A DNA stretch of 64,000 nt from Lewinellaceae bacterium (GCA_020636315.1 JACJYA010000006.1:248001-312000), one strand, 5' to 3'; shown: positions 34,547 through 43,915, counted from the first letter of the stretch. Translations and numbers: made by a program. Notes: a model not told the origin generated them from the letters alone.

Positions 34547-35146
34547 CTAAAGGTCCAGTTTGATTTGGGGTTCTTTCAGGCCTGAAATTTCTGCATAAAT
34601 ATCCTCCATCCGGATTTCAATGTTCAGCGAATATACGGGCACCATTTTACCCAGGCCAATAATGGTTTGCATACGCCAGTATTTCCCGTCTTCCCTAAAT
34701 AAGGTATCTACGATCGGTTGCTCCTGGTCTATCAGGATATATTCTTTAAAGGAAGGAAGAGAGCGATATTTCCGAAATTTCTCTCCCCGGTCGTAAGCAG
34801 CTGTATTGTCTGAAAGAACTTCTATGATCAGAACCGGATTGATGACAGCATTTTCATCTTTATCCGAAACTTCAATATCGCCACAAACGACGCTGATATC
34901 CGGATAGACGTAATGGTTCAGTTTATCAAAATATATCCTTTGATCACTGTTGAAAACAGTACAACCTTTCTCTTTCTCAACCCGAAGGGCGTAAAACACA
35001 TTCCCGCAGATCATGTTGTGTGAAATAGTACCGCCGGACATGGCCACTATTATTCCATCCCTGAACTCGTGTTTTTCTTCCGAATGAGCTTCCAACTCCA
35101 GGTAGTCCGAAATGCTGTAATATTTTTTTGCACCTTCACCTTCCAT
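34547..35146 (-). CDS. Uma2 family (DUF820) putative endonuclease
   Basis: 199 residues from the ATG at 35144-35146; the longer frame upstream overlaps the divergent methyltransferase gene. PD-(D/E)xK-like core of the Uma2/DUF820 family: YSISDYLELEAHSEEKHEFRDGIIVAMSGGTISHN, GCTVFNSDQRIYF, YVYPDISVVCGD (PD), NPVLIIEVLSDNTAAYDRGEKFRKYRSLPSFKEYILID (ExxS...K). Such proteins are abundant in cyanobacteria and Bacteroidota, and their targets are unknown. It is the first gene of a two-gene unit with scpA and starts back to back with the methyltransferase gene. Confidence 0.9.
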   Translation of the reverse strand: MEGEGAKKYYSISDYLELEAHSEEKHEFRDGIIVAMSGGTISHNMICGNVFYALRVEKEKGCTVFNSDQRIYFDKLNHYVYPDISVVCGDIEVSDKDENAVINPVLIIEVLSDNTAAYDRGEKFRKYRSLPSFKEYILIDQEQPIVDTLFREDGKYWRMQTIIGLGKMVPVYSLNIEIRMEDIYAEISGLKEPQIKLDL

Positions 35147-35159
35147 AGGCTGCTTTTTA

Positions 35160-35187
35160 CAAAAGTAACGATTATAACCTAAATTTG
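35160..35187. promoter_or_regulatory. Back-to-back -7 boxes of the Uma2 and RsmI-like genes
   Basis: Two perfect TAnnTTTG boxes share the 45-base gap. TACTTTTG on the minus strand (35167-35160) would start close to the Uma2 ATG at 35146. TAAATTTG on the plus strand (35180-35187) would start at or next to the methyltransferase ATG at 35192. Both would give very short or leaderless messages; no -33 TTG is correctly spaced. Confidence 0.45.
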
Positions 35188-35191
35188 CCCG

Positions 35192-35902
35192 ATGATAACA
35201 AAAGGCAAACTCTATCTCATCCCCGCTCCCCTGGGCGAAGGCGTAGCACATACTCTTCCCCAATATGTCATCGACATCCTCCACCGACTGGACATTTTCA
35301 TCGCCGAGCGCGCCAAGACTGCCCGGCGGTTCATCCGGGAGACCGATCCTGTAAAACCCTTCAGCGAACTCACCTTTTACGAGATCACCAAGCATACACC
35401 GCCCGAAGAACGCGCCCGGTTTCTGGAAGATGCCGAAAAAGGAAAGGACATCGGCCTGCTTTCCGAGGCGGGCTGCCCGGGCGTGGCCGACCCAGGCGCC
35501 TTCGTCGTGCAAACCGCCCACCAGCGAGGCCTCGAAGTCGTACCCTTGGTTGGGCCTTCCTCCATCCTGCTGGGACTGATGGCCTCAGGCCTCAACGGGC
35601 AGCATTTCTGCTTTCACGGCTACCTGCCGCCTCGCCGCCCCGAACTCGATAAGGAATTGAAATTCCTCGAACAGCGCGTCTTCAAACACAACCAAACGCA
35701 GATCTTCATCGAAACGCCTTACCGCAATATGGGCCTGATCGAAACGGCCATCAATGTACTTTCACCGGATGTGCTGTTCTGCATCGCCGCCGACCTGACG
35801 CTGCCTGCGGAGTATGTACGCACTCTGGCCATTCGGGACTGGAGAAAAGAAAAGGTTCCAGATCTGCACAAGCATCCGGCTATTTTTTTAGTGGGGCGGT
35901 AA
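35192..35902 (+). CDS. RsmI-like SAM-dependent methyltransferase
   Basis: 236 residues. Tetrapyrrole-methylase fold: GKLYLIPAPLGEG, IDILHRLDIFIAERAKTARRFI, GLLSEAGCPGVADPGAFVVQTAHQRGLEVVPLVGPSSILLGLMASGLNGQHFCFHGYLPPRR. RsmI methylates the 2'-O of C1402 in 16S rRNA. This is a shorter Bacteroidota relative with the same core but an altered N-terminus (RsmI has LYVVPTPIGN). It may be a second, divergent copy. The target is therefore uncertain, but an RNA methyltransferase role is likely. Confidence 0.85.
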   Translation: MITKGKLYLIPAPLGEGVAHTLPQYVIDILHRLDIFIAERAKTARRFIRETDPVKPFSELTFYEITKHTPPEERARFLEDAEKGKDIGLLSEAGCPGVADPGAFVVQTAHQRGLEVVPLVGPSSILLGLMASGLNGQHFCFHGYLPPRRPELDKELKFLEQRVFKHNQTQIFIETPYRNMGLIETAINVLSPDVLFCIAADLTLPAEYVRTLAIRDWRKEKVPDLHKHPAIFLVGR

Positions 35903-36025
35903 GTGAGGAGATCTCCAAACCCGAAGCTTGCACGAGGGAAATTTATTATTACTACAAATCCTTGCTCCTTTGTTATTCCCGCCTTAAATTCAACCACAAG
36001 CAATCCAACAACAAAAAACAGAACC

Positions 36026-36997
36026 ATGTCAGACATCCCCTCCGTCTCCAACACCAATACCAAAGCGCAGATCCTAAAGGCCTATAAAGAACTCACCGAC
36101 ATGCTCAGGCAGGAACGCCAGGAAAATACGGCCATGAAGCGTGAGCTGGAAAATAAACGCAAGATCGTTGCCAAAGCAGAAGAAGCCACACAAAGTGACG
36201 CCCCACTCGGCATCGCCGTACTGCGGAAAGCTCTCAACGATGAGCTCGACAGGATCGAGAAGGCCATGTCCGAAGAGCAGGAAAAGTTCGAACAGTTGCA
36301 ACAGGCCATCGCCATCGAAAAGGAAGCTCTGGAAGAGCTGTATAAAGTCAAGGCGGAAGCAGAAAGCCTGGAGGCTCTCATCATCACAAACAAGCAGGCC
36401 CGGGAAAAGCTGGAACGCGAAATGGCGGAACGGAAAGCGGAACTGGAGGAGGATATCGCCGCCTCAAAACTGAAATGGAAGCGCGAACAGGAGGAATACG
36501 AATACCAGCTCAAGATATTGCGCCGTAAGGAGGAAGACGAGTATCAGGAACAAAAAACCCGGCAGGAAAAAGAGCTAACTGAACAAAAAGCCGCTTTCGA
36601 AAAGGAAATGGCCGAGCGCCGCAAAGCTCTGGAAGAACAGGAGGAAGAACTCGCCTCCCTCCGCAAGCAGGCTGCCGAGTTCGACACCCGCCTGCAAAAA
36701 GCCGTCGAAGAAACCGAAAAAGCCGTCAGCGAACGCCTGAACCGCGAGTTTGATTACACCCAGAAGCTCCAGGCCAAAGACCTGGAGGCCGAACTCAAGC
36801 TCAGCAAGCAGGAGATCGACAGCCTGCGCGCCAAGATCAAGGAACAACAGGAACTCATCAGCAGCCTGAGCAGCAAGAGCGATACCGCCACCCAGCAGGT
36901 CAAGGATATTGCCCTGAAAGCCATCGAGACAACCGGCTCCCGGCAGTTCCAATCCTATCCCCCGGAAAGAAGAGGAGGCGAAGAAAAGAAAGATTAG
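36026..36997 (+). CDS. Long coiled-coil protein of unknown function
   Basis: 323 residues from the ATG at 36026. After a short polar start (MSDIPSVSNTNTKAQILKAYKELTDMLRQERQE) nearly the whole protein is a charged coiled coil rich in Glu, Lys, Gln and Ala (about residues 25-285), ending in a short polar tail with basic residues. No signal peptide, membrane helix or enzymatic domain. It could be a filament-forming or scaffold protein. Both flanking gaps are large, so it is probably monocistronic. Similar sequences occur elsewhere in Bacteroidota, but I cannot assign a role. Confidence 0.75.
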   Translation: MSDIPSVSNTNTKAQILKAYKELTDMLRQERQENTAMKRELENKRKIVAKAEEATQSDAPLGIAVLRKALNDELDRIEKAMSEEQEKFEQLQQAIAIEKEALEELYKVKAEAESLEALIITNKQAREKLEREMAERKAELEEDIAASKLKWKREQEEYEYQLKILRRKEEDEYQEQKTRQEKELTEQKAAFEKEMAERRKALEEQEEELASLRKQAAEFDTRLQKAVEETEKAVSERLNREFDYTQKLQAKDLEAELKLSKQEIDSLRAKIKEQQELISSLSSKSDTATQQVKDIALKAIETTGSRQFQSYPPERRGGEEKKD

Positions 36998-37305
36998 ATC
37001 ATTCTTATTCCATCAGCAAGGAGATAGCACTTGCGATTCTTGATGCGTAATGTTTAATTTACGATTTTTGAGGTTAGATATATCCTCAAAAAGGGCTACT
37101 CCCTTAAGCTTCCATCCAGGATAAATCACACATCACACATTAAATATCGCACCTCCAACGTGGCCCTTCCCCTCCCTTTCCGTCACAAGGCTGAAAAAGT
37201 TAGTTTAAAAACCAAACTAAGCAAACTATTTCCAAAAGGCTGTCGTTATTCTGGCAGACAAACGAATAAAGGCTTTGCCTGAAAACCATTGAAAAATTCC
37301 AAACC
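36998..37305. other. Intergenic region before nadA
   Basis: About 308 bases with no gene. It contains low-complexity runs of CACATCACACATTAAATATCG type and several short ATGCGTAATGTTTAATTT-like words that recur in other gaps of the window. No promoter of good quality, terminator or RNA is recognised. Confidence 0.5.
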
Positions 37306-38310
37306 ATGACGACGCTTGCCATTGCCGAAAAACAGCTCCAGCAAAAGGGGTATCTCGATATTGATGTGGACCCTACCCTGGATCTGTTTGAAGAAATTGA
37401 AAAGCTGAAGAAGGAAAAGAATGCCATCATTCTGGCGCATTATTATCAGGAACCTGACATACAGGATATTGCCGACTACATCGGCGACAGCCTGGGCCTT
37501 TCCCAGCAGGCTGCCGATACGGATGCGGACATCATAGTTTTTGCCGGAGTGCATTTTATGGCCGAAACGGCCAAAATGCTATCTCCTCAGAAGAAAGTGC
37601 TGCTTCCCGACCTGAAAGCAGGCTGCTCTCTGGCCGATTCCTGCCCGCCGCCGCTGTTCCGCAAGTTTAAGGAGAAGTACCCGGATCACGTGGTAGTCAG
37701 TTACATCAACTGCACGGCAGAACTGAAGACACTAACCGATATCTGCTGTACTTCGACGAATGCCCTGCAGGTCATTGAAAGCATCCCGGAGGATAAAGGC
37801 ATCATCTTCGCCCCGGATGTCAACCTGGGCCGCTACCTGATGAAAAAAACCGGGAGAGACATGGTGCTGTGGAACGGCTCCTGCATGGTTCACGAGATAT
37901 TCTCGCACGAGAAGATCGTCAAATTAAAAATGCGCCATCCGAACGCTCAATTCATTGCTCACCCCGAATGCGAGGAACACCTTCTGGAAATGGCGGATTT
38001 CATCGGTTCCACCACCGGACTGCTCAATTTCACAAAAAGAAGTGACGCCACCGAGTTTATCGTGGCCACTGAAGTGGGGATCATCCACCAGATGCAAAAG
38101 GCCTCGCCGGAGAAAACCTTCATTCCCGCTCCGCCCGATAATACCTGTGCCTGCAACGAGTGCCCGCACATGAAGCGCAACACGCTGGAAAAATTATACA
38201 CCTGCATGAAATACGAGCAACCGGAGATCACTCTTCCGGGCTGGGTCATCGAGCAGGGCCGTGCTTCTATCGACCGCATGCTGGAGATCTCGGCCAAGGC
38301 AGGGTTGTAA
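37306..38310 (+). CDS. nadA: Quinolinate synthase NadA
   Basis: 334 residues. Condenses iminoaspartate with dihydroxyacetone phosphate to quinolinate for NAD synthesis. Seen: AIILAHYYQEPDIQDIADYIGDSLGLSQQAA, VFAGVHFMAETAKMLSPQKKVLLPDLKAGCSLADSC (first Fe-S Cys), VNLGRYLMKKTGRDMVLWNGSCMVHE, FIAHPECEEHLLEMADFIGSTTGLL (second Cys), and NTCACNECPHMKRNTLEKLY (third Cys region). The [4Fe-4S] ligands are in place. nadB and nadC are not in the window. Confidence 0.96.
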   Translation: MTTLAIAEKQLQQKGYLDIDVDPTLDLFEEIEKLKKEKNAIILAHYYQEPDIQDIADYIGDSLGLSQQAADTDADIIVFAGVHFMAETAKMLSPQKKVLLPDLKAGCSLADSCPPPLFRKFKEKYPDHVVVSYINCTAELKTLTDICCTSTNALQVIESIPEDKGIIFAPDVNLGRYLMKKTGRDMVLWNGSCMVHEIFSHEKIVKLKMRHPNAQFIAHPECEEHLLEMADFIGSTTGLLNFTKRSDATEFIVATEVGIIHQMQKASPEKTFIPAPPDNTCACNECPHMKRNTLEKLYTCMKYEQPEITLPGWVIEQGRASIDRMLEISAKAGL

Positions 38311-38514
38311 GGAATATGTGAAGAAACCCGGGTGCAGGTTGAACCGCTCAAAGATTCAAATGACTCAGGTTTCCTCTCCTCATCTCATACCTGTGTAAAA
38401 CATCATCAATCCCTTCCAACCCGGCCGGAAACGTAACATTAATAGGTGTAAAACTCCTGAATTTTTACCAAGTTTTGACAAACCTGCCCTTCGCCAATTT
38501 TTATTCTTTCTTCG

Positions 38515-38546
38515 TTGCGGATTTTTGAATTTAATTGCTAACTTTA
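38515..38546 (+). promoter_or_regulatory. Promoter of the cox-type cluster
   Basis: TTG (38515-38517), a 21-base spacer, then TAACTTTA (38539-38546, one mismatch to TAnnTTTG). The start would lie near 38553, 44 bases before the ATG of the CoxG-like gene. Confidence 0.5.
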
Positions 38547-38596
38547 GCAACCCTGAAAAACCGCATCCCCAATCGGAAAAAGGATACCCAAAAGCA

Positions 38597-39046
38597 ATGC
38601 ATCTCAAAGGCACCCACAAATTCCATGCTTCTGCTAACGATCTCTGGTCTAAACTAATGGACACCGGCACGCTCGCCAGAATAACTCCCGGCGTTTCCAA
38701 ACTGGAAGAGATAGGGAAAGACCAGTACAAAGCCATCGCTGAGGTTAAAATGGGGCCGGTGAGCGGCTCCTTCTCCGGCAACCTCAATGTACAGGATAAG
38801 CAGGAACCTCGCAGTTTCGTTCTCAACATCAAACAAAACAGTAAGATCGGCAATGTAGCCGCTGATGTAAAAATCGAGTTGCAGCCTGTTTCGGATAATG
38901 AAACGGAATTGTCTTTCGACGGCAAAGCCAACCTATCCGGACTGCTTGCCCGCACCGGCCAGCGCGTTATGTCTGGAGTTGCCAACACGCTGAGCAAACA
39001 ATTTTTCAGAGCGCTGGAAGAGGAATTGGCTAATCCCGGCAGTTGA
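38597..39046 (+). CDS. CoxG-like SRPBCC protein of the molybdenum hydroxylase cluster
   Basis: 149 residues from the ATG at 38597. START/SRPBCC fold: HLKGTHKFHASANDLWSKLMDTGTLARITPGVSKLEEIGKDQYKAIAEVKMGPVSGSFSGNLNVQDKQEPRSFVLNIKQNS. CoxG family members in aerobic CO dehydrogenase clusters are thought to recruit the enzyme to the membrane; this one lacks an obvious C-terminal membrane anchor. It is first of the series G-S-L-M-D-E. 122 bases separate it from the small-subunit gene. Confidence 0.85.
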   Translation: MHLKGTHKFHASANDLWSKLMDTGTLARITPGVSKLEEIGKDQYKAIAEVKMGPVSGSFSGNLNVQDKQEPRSFVLNIKQNSKIGNVAADVKIELQPVSDNETELSFDGKANLSGLLARTGQRVMSGVANTLSKQFFRALEEELANPGS

Positions 39047-39168
39047 CCTCCTGAGTGCGTTGGCGGCATCAGCCTGTATTTTCTTTCTGAGCATGTCCTG
39101 TTACCGGCCCTGCTGAAACCCGATCGATCAAACCATATCAATTATAACCGAAAAAGCAGAATTTTCCT

Positions 39169-39657
39169 ATGGCAACAACAATTCAGGTAACGGTGAATGG
39201 CAAAGTTCACAGCCATGAGGTTGACCCGCGGACGCTACTCGTGCAATACCTGCGCGATGTCCTGGGCCTAACGGGCACTCACATAGGCTGTGACACCAGC
39301 AACTGCGGCGCCTGCACCATCTTGGTTGACGGTAAAGCCGTTAAATCATGCACCATGCTCGCCGTACAGGCCGATGGATGCGAAGTAAAAACAATTGAGG
39401 GAATGGCCGAAGACGGAAGCCTTCACCCTTTGCAGGAAGGCTTTCGCGAAAAACATGGCCTGCAGTGCGGTTTCTGCACCCCTGGCATGATCATGGCCTC
39501 GGCAGACCTGCTGAGCCGGAACCCCAATCCTTCTGAACAAGAGATCCGCGAAGGGCTGGAAGGCAACTTCTGCCGTTGCACGGGGTATCACAATATTGTG
39601 AAATCCGTTCAGTACGCCGCAAAAAAAATTAGTGAACAAGAAAAAGTAGCCCAATGA
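39169..39657 (+). CDS. Molybdenum hydroxylase small (2Fe-2S) subunit, CoxS/XdhC-like
   Basis: 162 residues. The plant-type ferredoxin cluster is held by Cys41, Cys46, Cys49 and Cys61 (GCDTSNCGACTI ... KSC), and the second [2Fe-2S] by Cys100, Cys103, Cys135 and Cys137 (CGFCTPGM ... FCRCTGY). It carries electrons from the molybdenum centre to the flavin subunit. The stop overlaps the large-subunit start by 4 bases, so the two are coupled. Its size is normal for this family of CO dehydrogenase, xanthine oxidase and aldehyde oxidase relatives. Confidence 0.96.
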   Translation: MATTIQVTVNGKVHSHEVDPRTLLVQYLRDVLGLTGTHIGCDTSNCGACTILVDGKAVKSCTMLAVQADGCEVKTIEGMAEDGSLHPLQEGFREKHGLQCGFCTPGMIMASADLLSRNPNPSEQEIREGLEGNFCRCTGYHNIVKSVQYAAKKISEQEKVAQ

Positions 39658-42020
39658 CTAATTATATAGGAAAAGCAGTCAGGCGCGTTGAAGACAAGCG
39701 CTTCATCACCGGTAAAGGACGCTACACGGACGATATCACTTTGCCGGGAATGGCCCATGCTTATATCGTCCGCAGCCCTTATGCTCACGCCAGAATAATC
39801 AGCATTGACACTTCTGCTGCCGAAGCGATGGAGGGCGTCGTTAAAGTATATACCGGAAAAGATATTGCCGAATCGGGCATCAATGGGATTCCCACCGGCT
39901 GGCAGGTCAATTTCAAGAACGGGGACACTATGAAAGAACCGCCTCATCCTCTGCTGGTTGCCGATAAGGCCCGCTATATGGGAGATGCAGTGGCGGTAGT
40001 GATTGCCGAGAACCGGGAAATTGCCCGCGATGCTGCAGATATGGTTGAGGTCGAATACGAAGAGCTCCCGGCTGTCGCCGGCCCGAAAAAAGCGACAAAG
40101 GACGGCGCCCCCCTCGTCCATGACGATGCCCCCAACAACCTTTGCTTCGACTGGGAACTCGGCAACCCCAAAGCCGAAGTCGATGAAGCCCTGGATAGGT
40201 CGCACCACATTACTACTCTCGAATTTACCAACCAAAGGGTAGTTCCCAACGCGATCGAACCCCGCTCGGCCATCGGCCACTACGAATCAGCCAGCGATAA
40301 ATATACTTTGTACACCACTTCCCAGAACCCCCACCTGACCCGCCTTCTGATGTGCGCCTTCGTTTTGGGCATCCCCGAACATAAGGTTCGCGTCGTTGCG
40401 CCCGATGTGGGCGGCGGCTTTGGCAGCAAGATATTCCACTACGCGGAAGAAGCATTGATGATCTGGTGTTCGCAACGCCTTAACCGCCCCGTCAAATGGA
40501 CCGCCGACCGCAGCGAAGCGTTCATGACTGACGCCCACGGCCGCGACCACGTCACTAAAGCGGAGATGGGCTTTGACAAAGATGGCAAGATCACCGGGCT
40601 TCGGGTGAAAACCTATGCCAACCTGGGTGCCTACCTCTCTACTTTTGCGCCTTGTGTGCCGACATGGTTACATGGCACTTTGTTGCAGGGGCTTTATACC
40701 ACACCTAAGATCAACGTTGATGTAACCGGTGTGTTTACCCACACCACTCCCGTTGACGCCTACCGGGGCGCCGGCCGCCCGGAGGCCACCTACCTTTTAG
40801 AGCGCCTGATGGACACCGCCGCCCTGGAAATGAAAATGGACCCGGCGGAGCTGCGCATGAAGAATTTCATTCCTCCCTTTGACGGGGTAGAACAACCCGG
40901 ATACCAGACCCAGGTCGCTCTGCAGTACGACAGCGGCAACTACCATGGCGTCCTCGAACGCGCCCTGGAAATGGCGGGCTATGACGACTTCCGCAAGGAA
41001 CAGGAAAAAGCCCGCAAGGATGGCAAGCTATTGGGGGTCGGATTCTCCACCTATATCGAGGCATGCGGCATTGCTCCCTCGGCGGTTGTTGGCGCCCTGG
41101 GCGCCCGCGCCGGACTATACGAGGTCGGGCAGGTGCGTGTGCAACCAACAGGCACTGTGAGCGTCTATACCGGTTCTCACTCGCACGGGCAAGGCCACGA
41201 AACAACCTTCGCTCAGGTGGTAGCAGACCGGCTCGGCATTCCTATGGAAAATGTGGAGATCATCCATGGCGACTCAGAGGCGGTAGCCTTCGGCATGGGC
41301 ACCTATGGTTCCCGAAGCCTGGCCGTGGGCGGCAGCGCCATCATGAAGAGCCTCGATAAGATCATTGAAAAGGGTGCTAAGATCGCCGCCCATACGCTGG
41401 AAGCCTCTGAAGAGGACCTTGAGTTTGCCGAAGGCAAATGGACGGTAAAAGGCACCGACAAGAGCGTTGGGTTTGGAGATGTGGCCCTCACCGCCTATGT
41501 ACCTCACAATTATCCCGAAGGGCTGGAACCGGGGATGGACTTCTCCAGCTTTTACGACCCGGCCAACTTTACCTATCCTTTCGGCGCCCATATTGCAATC
41601 GTCGAAGTGGATAAGGACACCGGGAAGGTTTCGCTGAAGCGGTTCATAGCCGTTGATGATGTGGGCAATGTGATCAACCCCATGATCGTTGACGGGCAGA
41701 TACACGGAGGATTAGCGCAGGGCATTGGGCAGGCGCTGTTCGAAGGGGCCATTTATGATGAGAATGCCCAGTTGACGAACGGTTCCTATATGGATTACAC
41801 CATGCCAAGGGCCGATGACCTGCCCTCTTTCGAACTGGACCGCCAGGTGACGCCCTGCCCGCACAACCCGCTGGGCGTCAAAGGCGCCGGTGAAGCCGGG
41901 ACGATCGGTTCTACTCCGGCAGTGGTCAATGCCGTGATGGATGCCTTGTCCCCCTTCGGCATCAAAAACCTGGAAATGCCCCTTACCCCGGAACGGGTAT
42001 GGCGGGCGATGAACTCCTGA
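39654..42020 (+). CDS. Molybdenum hydroxylase large subunit, form II CO-dehydrogenase-like
   Basis: 788 residues. Xanthine oxidase family, molybdopterin-cytosine-dinucleotide subunit: GKAVRRVEDKRFITGKGRYTDDI, GGFGSK (Mo-pterin loop, DVGGGFGSKIFH), the active loop AYRGAGR at residues 369-375, and the catalytic Glu747 in GVKGAGEAG. True (form I) CO dehydrogenases carry AYxCSFR with a Cys binding Cu; AYRGAGR defines the form II group, whose substrates are mostly unknown and may be other carbonyl or heterocyclic compounds. The gene order S-L-M here differs from the M-S-L of classical form I operons. Confidence 0.95.
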   Translation: MTNYIGKAVRRVEDKRFITGKGRYTDDITLPGMAHAYIVRSPYAHARIISIDTSAAEAMEGVVKVYTGKDIAESGINGIPTGWQVNFKNGDTMKEPPHPLLVADKARYMGDAVAVVIAENREIARDAADMVEVEYEELPAVAGPKKATKDGAPLVHDDAPNNLCFDWELGNPKAEVDEALDRSHHITTLEFTNQRVVPNAIEPRSAIGHYESASDKYTLYTTSQNPHLTRLLMCAFVLGIPEHKVRVVAPDVGGGFGSKIFHYAEEALMIWCSQRLNRPVKWTADRSEAFMTDAHGRDHVTKAEMGFDKDGKITGLRVKTYANLGAYLSTFAPCVPTWLHGTLLQGLYTTPKINVDVTGVFTHTTPVDAYRGAGRPEATYLLERLMDTAALEMKMDPAELRMKNFIPPFDGVEQPGYQTQVALQYDSGNYHGVLERALEMAGYDDFRKEQEKARKDGKLLGVGFSTYIEACGIAPSAVVGALGARAGLYEVGQVRVQPTGTVSVYTGSHSHGQGHETTFAQVVADRLGIPMENVEIIHGDSEAVAFGMGTYGSRSLAVGGSAIMKSLDKIIEKGAKIAAHTLEASEEDLEFAEGKWTVKGTDKSVGFGDVALTAYVPHNYPEGLEPGMDFSSFYDPANFTYPFGAHIAIVEVDKDTGKVSLKRFIAVDDVGNVINPMIVDGQIHGGLAQGIGQALFEGAIYDENAQLTNGSYMDYTMPRADDLPSFELDRQVTPCPHNPLGVKGAGEAGTIGSTPAVVNAVMDALSPFGIKNLEMPLTPERVWRAMNS

Positions 42021-42049
42021 TCCTTTTCAACTATTTAAACTGCAAAACC

Positions 42050-42904
42050 ATGATTCCTAATAAATTTGATTATCACCGGGCCTCATCGGTTGACGAAGCC
42101 ATCAGCCTGATGGCCCAGCACGGAATGGACGCCAAACTGCTGGCAGGGGGCCACAGCCTGCTCCCTGCGATGAAACTGCGGCTCAACCAACCGGGAGTGT
42201 TGATCGATATTGGCCGCCTCGACGAGCTGCGCTACATCAAAAAAGAAGGTAATGAACTGGTTATCGGCGCCGGTGCGACCCATGATGACATTGCTCATTC
42301 AGCCGCAGCCCGTAGCACGTTCAGCATGCTTTCTGAAGCTGCAGACCTGATCGGCGACGTACAGGTCCGCAATAAAGGCACCATTGGAGGAAGCCTGGCC
42401 CATGCCGACCCGGCGGCCGACTGGCCCGCCGTCATGCTCGCCGCCAACGCGCAGATCGAACTCCGGGGCCCGAATGGCGCCCGCACGGTCGCTGCTGCTG
42501 ATTTCTTTACAGGCTTCTTTATGACTGCCCTGGAAGACAACGAGATCATTACGGCTATCCGGATAGCCGAGCCGCCGAAAGGCACCGGCAGTTCTTATCA
42601 GAAATTCATGCAACCGGCTTCCCGCTTTGCGATTGTCGGCTGTGCCGCCGCCGTAACCGTGGATGGAGGAGTTTGCCAGAAGGTAAGCATAGGTTTCACC
42701 GGCCTTGCCGACGGAGCCTTCCGGGCTTCCAACGTCGAAGCGGCGCTCACCGGCAAAAAACCTACTGAGGAAAATATTGCCGCTGCCGCTCAGCTCGCCG
42801 GCGAAGGAGTAATGCCTATGAGTGACCACTTTGCTTCGGAGGAATACCGCCTCCACCTGGCCAGGGTTTATGCCGCACGGGCACTTACTGCTGCTGTGAG
42901 GTAA
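42050..42904 (+). CDS. Molybdenum hydroxylase medium (FAD) subunit, CoxM-like
   Basis: 284 residues from the ATG at 42050, 29 bases after the large-subunit stop. FAD-binding PCMH fold: AGGHSLLPAMKLRLNQPGVLIDIGRL, the conserved TIGGSLAHADPAADWPAVMLA, a FFTGFFMTALEDNEIITAIRI segment, and a CO-dehydrogenase flavoprotein C-terminal domain. Accepts electrons from the 2Fe-2S subunit and passes them to a quinone or cytochrome. Confidence 0.94.
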   Translation: MIPNKFDYHRASSVDEAISLMAQHGMDAKLLAGGHSLLPAMKLRLNQPGVLIDIGRLDELRYIKKEGNELVIGAGATHDDIAHSAAARSTFSMLSEAADLIGDVQVRNKGTIGGSLAHADPAADWPAVMLAANAQIELRGPNGARTVAAADFFTGFFMTALEDNEIITAIRIAEPPKGTGSSYQKFMQPASRFAIVGCAAAVTVDGGVCQKVSIGFTGLADGAFRASNVEAALTGKKPTEENIAAAAQLAGEGVMPMSDHFASEEYRLHLARVYAARALTAAVR

Positions 42905-42947
42905 CCGAAACGAGATGAACAATCATTAATTGTTTTGAATTTAAGTA

Positions 42948-42973
42948 AGGCGGGATCAGTTCCCGCCTTTTTC
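42948..42973 (+). terminator. Terminator after the three structural cox-type genes
   Basis: AGGCGGGA (42948-42955) pairs with TCCCGCCT (42961-42968), loop of five, then TTTTTC. It separates the S-L-M subunits from the D-type ATPase gene, possibly as an attenuating terminator. Confidence 0.85.
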
Positions 42974-43012
42974 TATGTTCTTCTGCAAAACCAGTAAAAA
43001 CACCAGCTTACC

Positions 43013-43915
43013 ATGATGCGGAACGAGGGACTGGAACGAATACAGAAAATGCTCCGGGAACAGGGATACATCACCGAGCCATCCATTGTTATGTCTGTTT
43101 TTCTGGCCATGGAGCTTCGCAAACCGCTACTCATCGAAGGGCCGGCCGGGGTGGGGAAAACCGAGATCGCTAAAGTGATGGCCTCAGCATTGCAAACCGA
43201 CCTTATCCGCCTGCAGTGCTACGAAGGCCTCGATGCTACTCATGCGCTGTACGAGTGGAACTACCAGCAGCAGTTGCTCCACCTGAAGATGGCCGAAGAT
43301 ACCGGGAAAACGCTGGAAGAAAGAGAACGGGACATTTTCAGCGATAAGTTTCTGCTCAAACGGCCATTGCTGCAGGCCATCACTCACCACAAGCCTCCCG
43401 TCCTGCTTATCGATGAGATCGACCGGGCCGATGAAGAATTCGAAAGCTTCCTGCTGGAAGTCCTTTCCGACTGGCAGATCAGCATCCCTGAGGTCGGTAC
43501 GGTCCGCGCCACCCACATCCCTCAGGTGATCGTCACCAGCAACCGGGTCCGGGAGCTTTCGGAAGCCCTGCGCCGCCGCTGTCTTTACCTGTGGATCGAA
43601 TACCCCGGGTTTGAAAAAGAATTGAATATCGTTCGCAACAAAGTGCCCGGCATCGATGAAAGGCTGGCAGAACAAGTGTGCCACTTCATGCAGGAAGTGC
43701 GGAAAATGAGGCTGGAAAAAGTCCCGGGCATTGCCGAAACGCTCGATTGGGCCATGGCCCTGTCCGCCTTACATATAGAACATCTGGACAAAGAGCTCGT
43801 AGAATCCACTCTCGGAATTATCCTCAAAGACTGGCAGGACATCCGGCATACACAGGATTCTCTTTCAGCGCTGTTTGAGAAGGTTGGGGTCGTTTCCAAG
43901 CTAGACAACCTGTAA
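43013..43915 (+). CDS. CoxD-like MoxR AAA ATPase
   Basis: 300 residues. MoxR/CoxD family: Walker A GPAGVGKTE, LLIDEIDRADEEFESFLLEVLSDWQISIPEVGTV (Walker B), TSNRVRELSEALRRRCLYLWIEYP (sensor 1 and Arg finger). In Oligotropha CoxD works with the vWA proteins CoxE/CoxF to build the sulfur-copper site of CO dehydrogenase. Here it probably matures the form II hydroxylase. It follows the terminator at 42948, so may have its own start of transcription. Confidence 0.93.
   Translation: MMRNEGLERIQKMLREQGYITEPSIVMSVFLAMELRKPLLIEGPAGVGKTEIAKVMASALQTDLIRLQCYEGLDATHALYEWNYQQQLLHLKMAEDTGKTLEERERDIFSDKFLLKRPLLQAITHHKPPVLLIDEIDRADEEFESFLLEVLSDWQISIPEVGTVRATHIPQVIVTSNRVRELSEALRRRCLYLWIEYPGFEKELNIVRNKVPGIDERLAEQVCHFMQEVRKMRLEKVPGIAETLDWAMALSALHIEHLDKELVESTLGIILKDWQDIRHTQDSLSALFEKVGVVSKLDNL

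Noticed and set aside
39654..42020. A proven CO dehydrogenase large subunit
   Set aside because: The active-site loop is AYRGAGR (form II), without the Cys that holds copper in form I enzymes. The product is a molybdenum hydroxylase of unknown substrate.
42050..42904. The start of the medium subunit at 41999
   Set aside because: The 17 extra residues overlap the end of the large subunit and do not match the family. The ATG at 42050 gives the family start MIPNKFDYHR.
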